From an uncultured Clostridium sp. (GTDB lineage: Bacteria > Bacillota_I > Bacilli_A > RF39 > UBA660): a DNA stretch of 64,000 bases. A program made the position numbers and the translations under genes. This document shows positions 50,769 to 60,642 of this stretch, piece by piece; within the stretch, counting starts at the first letter, position 1; the number at the start of each line of letters is the position of its first letter. The notes beneath the pieces were generated by a model. It was not told where the DNA came from. It did no database searches and saw only the letters and a program-made list of their open reading frames with translations. The stretch is from assembly GCA_905199855.1 (NCBI GenBank), contig CAJKHY010000002.1, positions 1 through 64,000 of the forward strand, written 5' to 3'.

Positions 50769-52229
50769 TTATAAAGCCACCATTGCTAACGTTAAGATAA
50801 CCATCGAAGCTAAAGCTATCGTTAATACTACTTTAATTGACCATTTAAACCACGTTGAATAATCAACACGGGCAAGTGCTAGTCCACCCATTATAGCCCC
50901 GCATGTTGGAGTAATTAAGTTAACTAAACCATTCGCCGCTACTAAAATCATAATATTTGTTTCAACACTAAAGCCTAATTGATAAGCAAGTGGTCCCATA
51001 ATTGGTGTTGACAATGAAGCAAGTCCAGATGAAGATGGTACTAAGAATGACAAACCTACATGTAACAAATAATTAAGTGGAGCAAATATTCCAGCAGGTG
51101 TTCCCTTTAATGCCTCAGCCGCATTATAAATAATATAATTATCTAAATGCGTTGTTTTCATAAGTACAGAAGCTCCACGTGCAACAGCAATAATTAGAAC
51201 AACACTTAGGATATCTGAAGCACCAGAAATAAATGCATCAACAAGTTCATGTTCCTTTAATTTTCCAACTATACCAATAATAATAGCCATAACAAAGAAC
51301 CATACTGCACCGTCTAAGAAATACCAATAACCAAAGCAATTTCCAGTTAATATTGCAGAGAAATGTGTTCCAGCGTCTGCTACATCAGCAGGTATTATGC
51401 CAAAATCTACCCAAGGAATAAAACCTATAATCATAACTACAAATGTTAAACCAAATAACCATAATACTATTTTTTGTCTAGTAGTAAGTTTAGCATCATC
51501 ATTTAAATAATCATCTTTAGCATATGCTTGTTGCATAGCTTTTTGTTCTTGTAATGATAAGAATGTTGAACCTTTATCAGCCTTTACTTTCTTAGCATAA
51601 CTAAGCACAAATAGTACTGCAATAATATAAGATACTATCCACAAAGCAACACCTAAACCAATAGTAATACCTTGATTCACTTGGATTCCTTCCGGTAGTG
51701 CACTAATTGCAGCCCCTACTGCAAATGGATTGATGGTCGAACCAAGAACACCAACACCAGCTCCAAGCAATACCGTAGCCGATGCTACAATAGTATCCAT
51801 TCCAGCTGCTACCATAGTGAACGAAAGTAATCCATAAAATGCTACGGTTTCTTCCATCATTCCATATGTTGTTCCACCTATTGAAAAAATCAACATTAGT
51901 ATTGGAATTAAAATAAGTTCTCTTCCTTTCAATTTCTTAACTAAAACTTTTATACCAGTTTCTAAAGCACCTGTTTTAGTAACTATTGCTAAAAGTCCAC
52001 CTAATACTAAGATAAATACGCTCACATCGGCAGCATCTTGGAATCCTAGTATTGGGGCAGATAAAATATCTGATATTTTTGCACCAACAACCCCACTACC
52101 ATTTACTATATCTTCACCAACAAAACTAGCTTTTGGTAGTAAATGAGAAATAATTCCCAATAATACTATAATTATAAATATTATTGAAAATGATGTTAAA
52201 ACAAACTTTTTCTTTTTTGTCCTTGCCAT
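50769..52229 (-). CDS. arcD: YfcC-family transporter, likely arginine/ornithine exchanger of the ADI system
   Basis: 486 residues with about twelve membrane segments. FSIGGTTYGMMEETVAFYGL, GVLGSTINPFAVGAAISALP and LVPSSSGLASLSTPIMGPLA are typical of the YfcC/DcuC-like (ion transporter) family used as ArcD in some streptococcal arginine deiminase clusters. Position right after arcC strongly supports arginine/ornithine exchange; family alone does not prove it. TAGGAGGAATTTAAA precedes the ATG. Confidence 0.82.
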   Translation of the reverse strand: MARTKKKKFVLTSFSIIFIIIVLLGIISHLLPKASFVGEDIVNGSGVVGAKISDILSAPILGFQDAADVSVFILVLGGLLAIVTKTGALETGIKVLVKKLKGRELILIPILMLIFSIGGTTYGMMEETVAFYGLLSFTMVAAGMDTIVASATVLLGAGVGVLGSTINPFAVGAAISALPEGIQVNQGITIGLGVALWIVSYIIAVLFVLSYAKKVKADKGSTFLSLQEQKAMQQAYAKDDYLNDDAKLTTRQKIVLWLFGLTFVVMIIGFIPWVDFGIIPADVADAGTHFSAILTGNCFGYWYFLDGAVWFFVMAIIIGIVGKLKEHELVDAFISGASDILSVVLIIAVARGASVLMKTTHLDNYIIYNAAEALKGTPAGIFAPLNYLLHVGLSFLVPSSSGLASLSTPIMGPLAYQLGFSVETNIMILVAANGLVNLITPTCGAIMGGLALARVDYSTWFKWSIKVVLTIALASMVILTLAMVAL

Positions 52230-52241
52230 TTTAAATTCCTC

Positions 52242-53171
52242 CTATTTTTTTATTCTGGTACCTGTTTTACCTTTTAAAGCCTCAAGAGCTTTATCTAAAG
52301 ATGTTATTATTGCAAGTTTGTTATCACTATTATTTACAAAGTCTACACAAGCAAGTATTTTAGGCAACATACTACCCTCCGCAAACTGTCTATCTTTAAT
52401 ATAAGTATCTATTTCTTTAGTATGTATTTCATCTAATCCTATTTCATTATCTTTCTTATAGTTTAGATAAACCTTATCTACCGCGGTTAATATTAGTAAG
52501 ATATCAGCATCAAGTTCTCTTGCTAAAGCAGAACTAGCATAGTCTTTATCAATAACAGCATCTATTCCTTTTAGCTCATTATTTAAGATTACTGGAATAC
52601 CTCCCCCACCAACAGTGATAACAATGTTACCAGCATCAAGCATATTCTTGATAACATTTAATTCTAGAATGCTTTTTGGCTTAGGCGAAGGTACCACTCT
52701 CCTATAACCACGAGAAGCATCCTCAACAAATTTATAACCAGTAGAAACTTCTAAACTAAGAGCTTCTTCCTTGGTATAAAACATTCCTACAGGCTTAGTT
52801 GGATGATTAAATGCTTCGTCTTTTTCATCCACTAAAACTTGAGTAATGATTGTTGCACAATCTTTTTTGATATTATTTTCCCTTAGACAATTAGTTATTG
52901 CTTGTTGTAGATGATAACCTATATACCCTTGACTCATTGCCCCACACTCTGCAAAAGGCATAGAAGGTATAGTAGAATCATTCTTTGAGGCATTTTCAAA
53001 TGCTAAGTTAATGATTCCTACCTGAGGTCCATTACCATGAGCAATAACAACAGTATGTCCTTCTTTAATAATATCTACTATATTTAAAGCCGTTTGTTTC
53101 ACTAATCTTAATTGTTCACTAGGAGTCTTACCTAAAGCATTACCCCCTAAAGCAATAACAATTTTACTCAT
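52242..53171 (-). CDS. arcC: Carbamate kinase
   Basis: Makes ATP from carbamoyl phosphate, last step of the ADI pathway. 309 residues: IVIALGGNALGKTPSEQ at the N-terminus, HGNGPQVG, VVPSPKPKSI, GGGGIPVI and KDYASSALARELDADIL are present. AAGGATAATC precedes the ATG, which overlaps arcB by 8 bp. Confidence 0.96.
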   Translation of the reverse strand: MSKIVIALGGNALGKTPSEQLRLVKQTALNIVDIIKEGHTVVIAHGNGPQVGIINLAFENASKNDSTIPSMPFAECGAMSQGYIGYHLQQAITNCLRENNIKKDCATIITQVLVDEKDEAFNHPTKPVGMFYTKEEALSLEVSTGYKFVEDASRGYRRVVPSPKPKSILELNVIKNMLDAGNIVITVGGGGIPVILNNELKGIDAVIDKDYASSALARELDADILLILTAVDKVYLNYKKDNEIGLDEIHTKEIDTYIKDRQFAEGSMLPKILACVDFVNNSDNKLAIITSLDKALEALKGKTGTRIKK

Positions 53172-54162
53172 GATTATCCTTCATGGTGGCATATATCACG
53201 GCTTTAATAGTATGCATTCTATTCTCTGCTTCTTCAAATACTTTAGACTGATTACTCTCAAATACTTCATTACTTACTTCCATTTCAGGTAAACCAAATT
53301 TCTCATATATATCTTTACCTATTTTAGTATTTAGGTCATGGAAAGATGGTAAACAATGCAAGAAAATAGCGTTTGGATTTGCATTATTCATAACTGTTTT
53401 ATTTACTTGATATGGTTTTAATAAATTAATTCTCTCATTCCATACCTCATCAGGTTCTCCCATTGATACCCATACATCGGTGTATATTACATTGGCATTC
53501 TTAGTACCTTTCATAACATCTTCTGTTAAATTAATAGTACTACCATTTTTTAAAGCAATTTCCTTACAAATATTGATTAATTCCTGAGAAGGCCACAAAG
53601 ACTGTGGAGCGCATACAGTAAAATTAATACCCATTTTGGCACTTACTACCATTAAAGAATTACCAACATTATTTCTAGCATCTCCCATAAATACCATATT
53701 AATACCTTTTAAATGTCCAAATACTTCTTCAATTGTCATAACATCCGCAAGCATTTGAGTTGGATGAAATTCATTAGTAAGTCCATTCCATACAGGAACA
53801 CTAGAATACTTAGCTAAATCCTCAACTATTTCTTGAGCAAATCCGCGATACTCAATACCATCATATATTCTTGATAATACCCTTGCCGTATCTGCGATAG
53901 ACTCTTTTTTTCCCATTTGACTACCAGTAGGCCCTAAGTATGTAACATGCATACCAAGATCATAACCTGCTACTTCAAAGGAACACCTTGTCCTAGTTGA
54001 ATCTTTTTCAAAGATAAGAGCAATATTCTTACCTTTTAAATACTCATGATTCTCACCATTTTGTTTTTTCTTTTTAAACTCTTTAGCTAAATCTAATAAA
54101 TATCTTATTTCTTCTTCTTTATAATCTAATAATTTAAGAAAATCTCTACCATATAAATTCAT
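53164..54162 (-). CDS. arcB: Ornithine carbamoyltransferase (catabolic)
   Basis: Phosphorolyses citrulline to ornithine and carbamoyl phosphate in the ADI pathway. 332 residues. FEKDSTRTRCSFEVA (carbamoyl-phosphate loop), NGLTNEFHPTQMLADVMT, GDARNNVGNS and FLHCLPSFHD are present. ATG at 54162 (MNLYGRDF) follows GGGAGG; the upstream extension overlaps arcA and is not needed. Gap to arcA is only 2 bases. Confidence 0.96.
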   Translation of the reverse strand: MNLYGRDFLKLLDYKEEEIRYLLDLAKEFKKKKQNGENHEYLKGKNIALIFEKDSTRTRCSFEVAGYDLGMHVTYLGPTGSQMGKKESIADTARVLSRIYDGIEYRGFAQEIVEDLAKYSSVPVWNGLTNEFHPTQMLADVMTIEEVFGHLKGINMVFMGDARNNVGNSLMVVSAKMGINFTVCAPQSLWPSQELINICKEIALKNGSTINLTEDVMKGTKNANVIYTDVWVSMGEPDEVWNERINLLKPYQVNKTVMNNANPNAIFLHCLPSFHDLNTKIGKDIYEKFGLPEMEVSNEVFESNQSKVFEEAENRMHTIKAVIYATMKDNHE

Positions 54163-54164
54163 TC

Positions 54165-55391
54165 CTAATCCTCCCTTATAAGTGGCATACTCATACATCT
54201 TGGACCACCTCTACCACGTGATAGTTCAGCACTTTGCATTTCATATACCTTTATTCCATGTTCTCTTAAAATTTCATTAGTAATATTATTTCTATTGTAT
54301 ACTACTACTACTCCCGGAGCAATACATAATGTATTAGTACCATCATTCCATTGTTCACGTTCGCTTGCTATTTTATCACCACCAGCACATGGAATTAAGG
54401 TAATTTCTTTATTTAAATATTCTTCTAATATTTTCTCTAAACTACCTTTTCTTTTTCTAACTTTTACTTCTTCTTCATTTTCACCCTTAGTTATTTCAAA
54501 TACTTCTAAAGTATTCATGATACCAGGATGATATGTAAATTTATCATAATCTATTTGGGTAAATACTGTGTCTAAATGCATAAAAGCACGACATTCTGGA
54601 ATCTTAAAAGCAAGCACCGTATCTATCTTAACATTTTTATCCCTAAATAAATTCTTAGCAAGCATATCTATTGCTTCCGCACTCGTTCTTTGCGAAATAC
54701 CTACTGCTAAAACATGCTCATTTAAATTCAAAATATCTCCACCTTCAATACTAAATGGATTAGTCCTATCATAATACTTAGTAACTTTATCCATATATTT
54801 TGGATGATAGTTAAAAATATATTCAGCATAAATAGTTTCTCTATTTCTAGTAGCAGAATACATCTTATTTAAAGATATTCCATCTCCTATTGAAGCAAAA
54901 GGATCTCTTGTAAAATATAAATTGGGTATTGGATCGGCTAAAAACTCTCCCTCTTCACTAACTAAATCTACTAAAGAATTTTCAATATCTTTCTTAGTTC
55001 TAGATAATTCACTTACTTGAATTCCTTCCATTGTCTTTAAAACTAACTCTTTCATATCAGTATAACTATTTAAATATTCAAACATTAAATCTTTATACAT
55101 TGGTGTCCTAACACCTGCTTCATATATAAATTGTCTTATAAAACTAGGTTTTAGTTGAGGATTTAACTCTAATGTTTCAGCCATTAAATCTTCAAGATAA
55201 AATACTTTAATATCATTATCTCTAAGTATCTGTACAAACTCATCATGTTCTGCTTGAGCTTCTTTAAGATATGGAATATCATCAAAAAGTAATCTACCTA
55301 AAGTATCTGGTGTCAAGTTAAGTAATTCCTTTCCCGGTCTATGGACTAGAACTTCTTTTAAAGGTTTGATTTCACTTGTAACATGAATCAT
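54165..55391 (-). CDS. arcA: Arginine deiminase
   Basis: Converts arginine to citrulline and ammonia. 408 residues: EVLVHRPGKELLNL near the start, YFTRDPFASIG, GGDIL, the catalytic HLDTVFTQ and the C-terminal nucleophile in GGPRCMSMPL. All catalytic residues visible. GTGATAAG precedes the ATG. Starts 43 bp after the amino-acid ABC ATPase, so the ABC transporter and arcABCD are probably one transcript. Confidence 0.97.
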   Translation of the reverse strand: MIHVTSEIKPLKEVLVHRPGKELLNLTPDTLGRLLFDDIPYLKEAQAEHDEFVQILRDNDIKVFYLEDLMAETLELNPQLKPSFIRQFIYEAGVRTPMYKDLMFEYLNSYTDMKELVLKTMEGIQVSELSRTKKDIENSLVDLVSEEGEFLADPIPNLYFTRDPFASIGDGISLNKMYSATRNRETIYAEYIFNYHPKYMDKVTKYYDRTNPFSIEGGDILNLNEHVLAVGISQRTSAEAIDMLAKNLFRDKNVKIDTVLAFKIPECRAFMHLDTVFTQIDYDKFTYHPGIMNTLEVFEITKGENEEEVKVRKRKGSLEKILEEYLNKEITLIPCAGGDKIASEREQWNDGTNTLCIAPGVVVVYNRNNITNEILREHGIKVYEMQSAELSRGRGGPRCMSMPLIRED

Positions 55392-55434
55392 CTTATCACC
55401 TACTTTCTATTATATATATTGTAACATACTTTCT

Positions 55435-56151
55435 TTAATTTGTTAACTCGTTTGTAAGAAAATCATCAAGTTTTTTGTTTTTATGATTTTTAAAATCAAA
55501 TGGTGCCTTAGTATCAACTTCTATTTTACCATTTTCTATAAATATAATACGATCTACTATCTCTTTTACAAAACTAAGTTCATGACTTACTAAAATAATA
55601 GTCATATGTAATTCCTTTAATTTTTTTATAAGTTCTAATACCTCATTAGTCATTTTAGGATCTAAACTACTAGTAGGTTCATCAAAAAGAATAAGCTTAG
55701 GATTCATTATTAAAGTTCTAGCTATAGCCACTCTTTGCTTCTCACCACCCGATAAATTACTAGGAAATTCATTCTCTTTATCTAAAATATTCATATCTTT
55801 AAGTAACTGTCTAGCTCTCTTTTTAGCCTCATTAATATTAAGTATTTTTAACTTTACTGGTGCTAAAATAATATTATCTAAAACACTTAAATTATTAAAT
55901 AAATTAAATTGCTGAAATACCATGCCTACTTTTTCATAATAATTCTTAATTGCATCAATCTTAATATTATCAAACAAAATTACACCTGAATTAATTCTCT
56001 CTAATCTACTAATGCATCTAAGAAGTGTACTTTTACCACATCCTGATTCTCCTATAATACCTATAACTTCACCCTTATTAACAGTAAACGATATATCATT
56101 TAAAACTATATTTTTATTATAACTTTTAACTAAATTTCTAACTTCTAACAT
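55435..56151 (-). CDS. Polar amino-acid ABC transporter ATPase
   Basis: 238 residues. Walker A GESGCGKST, Q-loop FQQFNLF, signature LSGGEKQRVAIART, Walker B LILFDEPTSSLDP, H-loop VSHE: GlnQ/HisP type. Overlaps the permease gene by 14 bp. With the neighbouring arc genes the likely substrate is arginine (inference from context). Confidence 0.95.
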   Translation of the reverse strand: MLEVRNLVKSYNKNIVLNDISFTVNKGEVIGIIGESGCGKSTLLRCISRLERINSGVILFDNIKIDAIKNYYEKVGMVFQQFNLFNNLSVLDNIILAPVKLKILNINEAKKRARQLLKDMNILDKENEFPSNLSGGEKQRVAIARTLIMNPKLILFDEPTSSLDPKMTNEVLELIKKLKELHMTIILVSHELSFVKEIVDRIIFIENGKIEVDTKAPFDFKNHKNKKLDDFLTNELTN

Positions 56152-56848
56152 TATTTAACTTCCTTTCCATAACATTAATTAACTTAGATAAGAAATAAGT
56201 CATTGTAAAGTAAATAATAGCAATAATAATAAGAGGGAAAAAATAATCATAAGTACGAGAAGCAATAATATCTGAAGCTTTAGTTAATTCACAAATACCA
56301 ATATAACCTGCAACAGAAGTTTCTTTTAATAAAGTAATAAACTCATTACCTAAAGCGGGTAATATATTCCTAATCGCTTGAGGCAATACCACATAATACA
56401 TAGTTTGAATATAGTTTAATCCAAGTATATTAGAGGCTTCAAACTGTCCTTTATCAATAGATATAATACCCGATTTAATTATCTCAGATACATATGCTGA
56501 TGAATTTAAACCAAAAGCAATAATACCTACTAAAATAATATTGATATTAACACTTTTAAAAATAACATAATATATTATCATTAATTGTAACAAAACAGGC
56601 GTTCCTCTTATAACTAAAACATAAAAATCACATATTCTTCTTAAAATTTTAAACTTACCCGTATGAATATTAGCATTTATTATTAAAGCAATAATAGTAC
56701 CTAATAAAACACCAATTATTGTTGCAAAAAGAGCCATAATTATTGTATTTCCTAATCCTTCTAATATATATAAATACCTATTTTCATATATTAATGAATA
56801 GTATAAGTTTTCAAATACCCCATTAAAAAAATTATATAAAGATTTCAA
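56138..56848 (-). CDS. Polar amino-acid ABC transporter permease
   Basis: About 236 residues, five membrane segments. LGNTIIMALFATIIGVLLGT and the EAA-loop-like GLNYIQTMYYVVLPQAIRNI identify a HisM/GlnP-type permease. No ATG is available near the start: I chose TTG at 56848, six bases after AGGTG, over a GTG at 56857 that is part of the ribosome site. Between SBP and ATPase genes, both overlapping or touching. Confidence 0.92.
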   Translation of the reverse strand: MKSLYNFFNGVFENLYYSLIYENRYLYILEGLGNTIIMALFATIIGVLLGTIIALIINANIHTGKFKILRRICDFYVLVIRGTPVLLQLMIIYYVIFKSVNINIILVGIIAFGLNSSAYVSEIIKSGIISIDKGQFEASNILGLNYIQTMYYVVLPQAIRNILPALGNEFITLLKETSVAGYIGICELTKASDIIASRTYDYFFPLIIIAIIYFTMTYFLSKLINVMERKLNNVRS

Positions 56849-56857
56849 ACAAATCAC

Positions 56858-57571
56858 CTACTTTGTATATTTAATTACATATTCATCAATTTTACCCTCA
56901 TTAATTAAATTATTTAATACTTCATTTACTTTATCTAATAATTCAGTATTACCTTTCTTTATCGCAATACCATAAGTATCTTCAAAAACATAACCATCTA
57001 AAATAGTAAGATTAGTATTCTTCTTAACTATCTCTTTAGCAGGCAATTCATCCATAACAATAGCATCAACCTTATTACCCTTCAAATCTTCAACCATAGT
57101 TAAATATTTCTTTTGTCTTAGAAGTTCAGTACTCTTGTGTTTATCAGTAAAATAAGTATCAGCAACACTACCAAGTTGAACTGCAACTTTTTTATTATAA
57201 ATATTATCTATATTAGTAATATTACTACCCTTCAAAACAATAACAACTTGCTTTGAAGTAATATAATTCATACTAAAATCAACCTCTTTTTTTCTCTCTT
57301 CATTAACAGAAATACCCGCAAGTGCAATATCTGCTTTACCACTTTTTATCTCATTTAAAATAGAATCAAAATAAATATCTTTAATAACTAATTCCTTACC
57401 CATCGACTTAGCTATTTCCTTGGCTATCTCTACATCCACCCCAACAATATCACCATTCTCATAATATTCATAAGGAGCAAAACCAGCTTCAGTTACCATA
57501 ATAAGTTTATTATTATCACGACCACATCCAGTTAATAAAACAAGTACTAATAACATTAAATATTTCTTCAT
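56858..57571 (-). CDS. Polar amino-acid ABC transporter substrate-binding lipoprotein
   Basis: 237 residues. Lipobox LLLVLVLLTGC puts the lipid anchor at Cys 16. The mature part is a type II periplasmic-binding fold with GFAPYEYYENGDIVGVDVEI (ligand loop), ADIALAGISV and YGIAIKKGN. First gene of the ABC/arc group; GAGGTTATGAA region precedes the ATG. Confidence 0.95.
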   Translation of the reverse strand: MKKYLMLLVLVLLTGCGRDNNKLIMVTEAGFAPYEYYENGDIVGVDVEIAKEIAKSMGKELVIKDIYFDSILNEIKSGKADIALAGISVNEERKKEVDFSMNYITSKQVVIVLKGSNITNIDNIYNKKVAVQLGSVADTYFTDKHKSTELLRQKKYLTMVEDLKGNKVDAIVMDELPAKEIVKKNTNLTILDGYVFEDTYGIAIKKGNTELLDKVNEVLNNLINEGKIDEYVIKYTK

Positions 57572-57606
57572 TTCATAACCTCTATTCTTTTTGTATTATT
57601 AAAATA

Positions 57607-57635
57607 AGTATAACAAAAATAAGTTATATTTACAA
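57607..57635 (-). promoter_or_regulatory. Promoter of the ABC transporter/arc gene group
   Basis: Minus strand TTGTAA, 17-base spacer, TATACT. A perfect dyad TATAAC-(8)-GTTATA (57609-57628) covers the -10 and half the spacer, a natural place for a repressor such as ArgR; its sequence does not closely match the classic ARG box. Confidence 0.7.
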
Positions 57636-57650
57636 GTTATTTTTTCTTTT

Positions 57651-57670
57651 TTTTTGCTACCACTGTTTTA
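57651..57670 (+). repeat. Weaker copy of the post-terminator motif
   Basis: TTTTTGCTACCACTGTTTTA on the plus strand; shares GCTAC and CTGTT with the family at 7057-7087. Confidence 0.35.
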
Positions 57671-57787
57671 ATTTTTCAATTACATTCTTCTTATTCAATA
57701 TCAATTATTTTCTTTTAACTATTATTCTCAACGTTTTCTTTTATACATTTTTTAACATTCTTATAAAAAAAAACCTATTAAAGTTTC

Positions 57788-58540
57788 TTAATATATTTTT
57801 CTTTTTTGTATTTTAGAATTTAAGAACATAACAAAATTTATTGGTAATAACTTTACTAAAATCTTATTTAACTTCATTAATCTACTAGGAACAATAATTA
57901 ACTTATCTAAAAACATATTATCTATAGCATACTTTGCTACCTTATTACTCCTAAGTGAACCAATACTAAATTTAACATTTGCAATCTTATTAAAATTAGT
58001 CTTAACTGGTCCAGGACACAAAACTGATATTTTAACATTTGAATTCATTTGTTTTAGTTCTTCATAAATAGCTAAAGTTAAATTTAAAACATAACTTTTC
58101 GTGGCATAATAAGTAGCCATATAAGGACCTGGCATAAAGCCCGCCATCGAAGCTACATTCAAAATACGACCATGATTTCTTTTAACAAAATCTATTAAAA
58201 ATAATTTAGTTAAAATATGATAAGCACGTACATTAACATCTATCATATTAAGTTCCTTATCCAAAGATGTTTCTACAAACTTGCCAGCATCTCCAAAACC
58301 AGCATTATTAACTAATATATCAATATTTTCATTCTTTAACATCTCATATAACTTATAACAATTATCTTTATCACCTAAATCTAAACATATATTAGTTACT
58401 TTAGTTTTAACATCCTTAAATAATACTTCTATTTTCTCATAATCTCTCGAAACTAAGTATAAATCATATCCTAAATTAGATAAATACAGAGCCATATCTT
58501 TTCCAATTCCTGAAGATGCTCCAGTTACCAATGCTTTCAT
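57788..58540 (-). CDS. Short-chain dehydrogenase/reductase
   Basis: 250 residues. Cofactor motif TGASSGIGKDMA at the N-terminus, DILVNNAGF, active-site Ser in NVASMAGF, and YYATKS (YxxxK). A hydrophobic end after residue 205 may bind a membrane, as in DltE/YqjQ-like reductases. Substrate unknown. AAGGAGGAAAT precedes the ATG. Nine bases after the upstream helical protein gene, same unit. Confidence 0.9.
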   Translation of the reverse strand: MKALVTGASSGIGKDMALYLSNLGYDLYLVSRDYEKIEVLFKDVKTKVTNICLDLGDKDNCYKLYEMLKNENIDILVNNAGFGDAGKFVETSLDKELNMIDVNVRAYHILTKLFLIDFVKRNHGRILNVASMAGFMPGPYMATYYATKSYVLNLTLAIYEELKQMNSNVKISVLCPGPVKTNFNKIANVKFSIGSLRSNKVAKYAIDNMFLDKLIIVPSRLMKLNKILVKLLPINFVMFLNSKIQKRKIY

Positions 58541-58549
58541 ATTTCCTCC

Positions 58550-58987
58550 TTATAAATAAGGTTTTAATATCTCAATACTTTCTTGCTGATACTTAAGCAA
58601 ACGCTTAGCTAATTTAATAATACTCCTATCAGCATTTTCCTTATACCTATCTATCTTATGTTCCATTTCTACTACTCCCATAGTAAATCCTTGAATTAAC
58701 ATCTCTGCAATAGAAGGATCACTATTATCTTTTAACATTTCCATCTTAATACCCATTTTAGACATCAATTCAACCATAAAACCCTTATCTTTAGGTGCTA
58801 TCTTATTTTTCTTTAAAAGTCTCTTACTTTCCTTCAAAAAACTCTCATATTCTTTTAATTCATCTTCTACTATTTTTTTAATCTTATTATTAGTATTCTT
58901 AATAGTATTAATTAACGTAGTAGTAGACTTTACTCCCATCGATGCTACTTGATAAATATAAGTAAGTAATTCATTGTTTTCATTCAT
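58550..58987 (-). CDS. Uncharacterised helical protein
   Basis: 145 residues, almost entirely amphipathic helix, without signal peptide. NNELLTYIYQVASMGVKSTT at the start, then MVELMSKMGIKMEMLKDNSD; the pattern suggests a four-helix, ferritin-like (DUF2383-like) bundle, but key metal ligands are not clear. AAAGGGTGATATT precedes the ATG. Upstream partner of the SDR gene. Confidence 0.6.
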   Translation of the reverse strand: MNENNELLTYIYQVASMGVKSTTTLINTIKNTNNKIKKIVEDELKEYESFLKESKRLLKKNKIAPKDKGFMVELMSKMGIKMEMLKDNSDPSIAEMLIQGFTMGVVEMEHKIDRYKENADRSIIKLAKRLLKYQQESIEILKPYL

Positions 58988-59036
58988 AATATCACCCTTT
59001 CTAAGTTTATTATGAATGATAAATAATATTTTATAC

Positions 59037-59189
59037 TTACATTAAATAATTAATATCTTTAATTTCTAAATTTTTACTTTCAGCATATTTTTCATATAAA
59101 AATTTACCAATAAAAAAGCCTATAATAAAACATAAAATCAATACTAATGTTGCTAAAATTATATCTCTTACCTTATTTTCTTTTTTCAT
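59037..59189 (-). CDS. 50-residue single-pass membrane protein
   Basis: Too short for common ORF cut-offs. MKKENKVRDIILATLVLILC continues through a hydrophobic segment FIIGFFIGKFLYEKY and a polar C-terminus, stop TAA at 59037. AAGGAGGAAAT six bases before ATG supports translation. Between the helical protein and the acidic membrane protein; function unknown. Confidence 0.65.
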   Translation of the reverse strand: MKKENKVRDIILATLVLILCFIIGFFIGKFLYEKYAESKNLEIKDINYLM

Positions 59190-59236
59190 ATTTCCTCCTT
59201 AAATTAAAAGTTAATAAACTATTATTTATTAACTCA

Positions 59237-59917
59237 TTATAAATTACTTCTAAATGACTTTAATTCCTTTAAAAAATCATTATCATCATCAATATCTATA
59301 TCATATCTATTTTCTCTAGTTTCAGCCATCTTAGCATTTCTAAGTAATTCTTCATAACTAATAATAGCATCTTCCTCTTGAGAATTTTCAAAATCAGTTA
59401 ATGCAATTGGACCATCATCTATTTCTTCATCCACTTGTCTTTTTATCTCTTCAACAAAACTATTTTCCTCTATTTCTTCCTTCTCATATTTAGGCATAAC
59501 TATTTCTTCTTCTATATTTTCCACTACCTCAATAGGTTCTAGTTTTTGTTCTTCGATATTTTCTTTAACATCATCATTTTCTTCTATAACTTCATCATTA
59601 ATACCATCATCAATATCCTCATTATTTAAAATTACAGCATTCTCTTTTAAATCTTCTTCTTTAATCTTTTCATAATCTTCTTTTTTAATACTCAAACTTC
59701 TAACATTATCCTTAAAATTTGTTTTATCTTCTACCTTATTTTTCTTCTCTTCAGTACGCATTTTTATAATTATTTTTCTAAGTTCTTGATTTTTAAGCAA
59801 AACCGCGATTAAAGAAAAGAATAAGAAGAAAAATAAAACTACAATTAACCAAAATAAAACCATTCCCGGAGTATTTAAACTCTTATAAAAATCTAAAAAA
59901 TATTCAATTTGTTTCAT
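59237..59917 (-). CDS. Membrane-anchored acidic protein
   Basis: 226 residues: one N-terminal helix (VLFWLIVVLFFFLFFSLIAV), then a basic patch (RKIIIKMRTEEKKNK) and a long, very acidic, probably disordered or coiled region rich in Glu/Asp/Ile, with a more structured end (ISYEELLRNAKMAETRENRY). Not recognised. GAGGTGAGCAA precedes the ATG, 4 bp after rsmE. Confidence 0.6.
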   Translation of the reverse strand: MKQIEYFLDFYKSLNTPGMVLFWLIVVLFFFLFFSLIAVLLKNQELRKIIIKMRTEEKKNKVEDKTNFKDNVRSLSIKKEDYEKIKEEDLKENAVILNNEDIDDGINDEVIEENDDVKENIEEQKLEPIEVVENIEEEIVMPKYEKEEIEENSFVEEIKRQVDEEIDDGPIALTDFENSQEEDAIISYEELLRNAKMAETRENRYDIDIDDDNDFLKELKSFRSNL

Positions 59918-59921
59918 TTGC

Positions 59922-60635
59922 TCACCTCATAAACAAATAATTAATAATACTTGTAATATATATAGAAGCCGTTTCTGCACGCATAATCCTACTACCCAAA
60001 GAAATACTCTCAAAACCTATTTCATTTAAGTATTCTTCTTCCTTATCTGTTATGCCACCCTCAGGTCCCACTACTATAAACATTTTAGCACAAGATAACT
60101 TATTTTGTAAATAGTTATTTAATAATTTTTTATTTTTCTTTGTACTAAGTACTATTTTATTATCACAATCGATACTACCTAATTCATCAATATTCTTAAT
60201 ATCTAAAATCTTAGGAATAGTATTTCTCTTAGACTGCTCACTTGCTTCTTTACAAATACTTTGCCATCTTTCTTTTTTCTTTAAAAACTTCTTATCATCT
60301 AACTTAACAACACATCTTTCCATGTTAATTGGAACAATAGTATCTACTCCTAATTCTGTAGCCTTCTGTAAAACTAAATCCTGTTTTTGCTCCTTAATTA
60401 AAGCTACTCCTAAAATTATATCACAATCTAATTTTTTATCTTCCCTTATCTCTTCTAAAATATTGATCTTAAAATTATCCAATGATTCTATCTCACACAA
60501 ATATGTAACATTATCATAAACAACTTCTATCTTGTCTAAAATACTATTTCTCATAACTTTCTTAATATGATAAATATCTCCACTAGATAAAATTAAATTA
60601 TTATTTATCTTATCTATTCCAAAATATCTTTGCAT
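59922..60635 (-). CDS. rsmE: 16S rRNA (uracil1498-N3)-methyltransferase
   Basis: 237 residues. SPOUT knot signatures MFIVVGPEGGITDKE and SLGSRIMRAETA near the C-terminus; N-terminal PUA-like part with HIKKVMRN; KATELGVDTIVPI in the middle. AGGTGTTAT precedes ATG. Part of a closely spaced minus-strand group with short genes on both sides. Confidence 0.95.
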   Translation of the reverse strand: MQRYFGIDKINNNLILSSGDIYHIKKVMRNSILDKIEVVYDNVTYLCEIESLDNFKINILEEIREDKKLDCDIILGVALIKEQKQDLVLQKATELGVDTIVPINMERCVVKLDDKKFLKKKERWQSICKEASEQSKRNTIPKILDIKNIDELGSIDCDNKIVLSTKKNKKLLNNYLQNKLSCAKMFIVVGPEGGITDKEEEYLNEIGFESISLGSRIMRAETASIYITSIINYLFMR

Positions 60636-60642
60636 ATAACAC

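Noticed and set aside
54295..54774. Plus-strand ORFs opposite arcA
   Set aside because: Shadow frames over conserved arcA codons without start signals.
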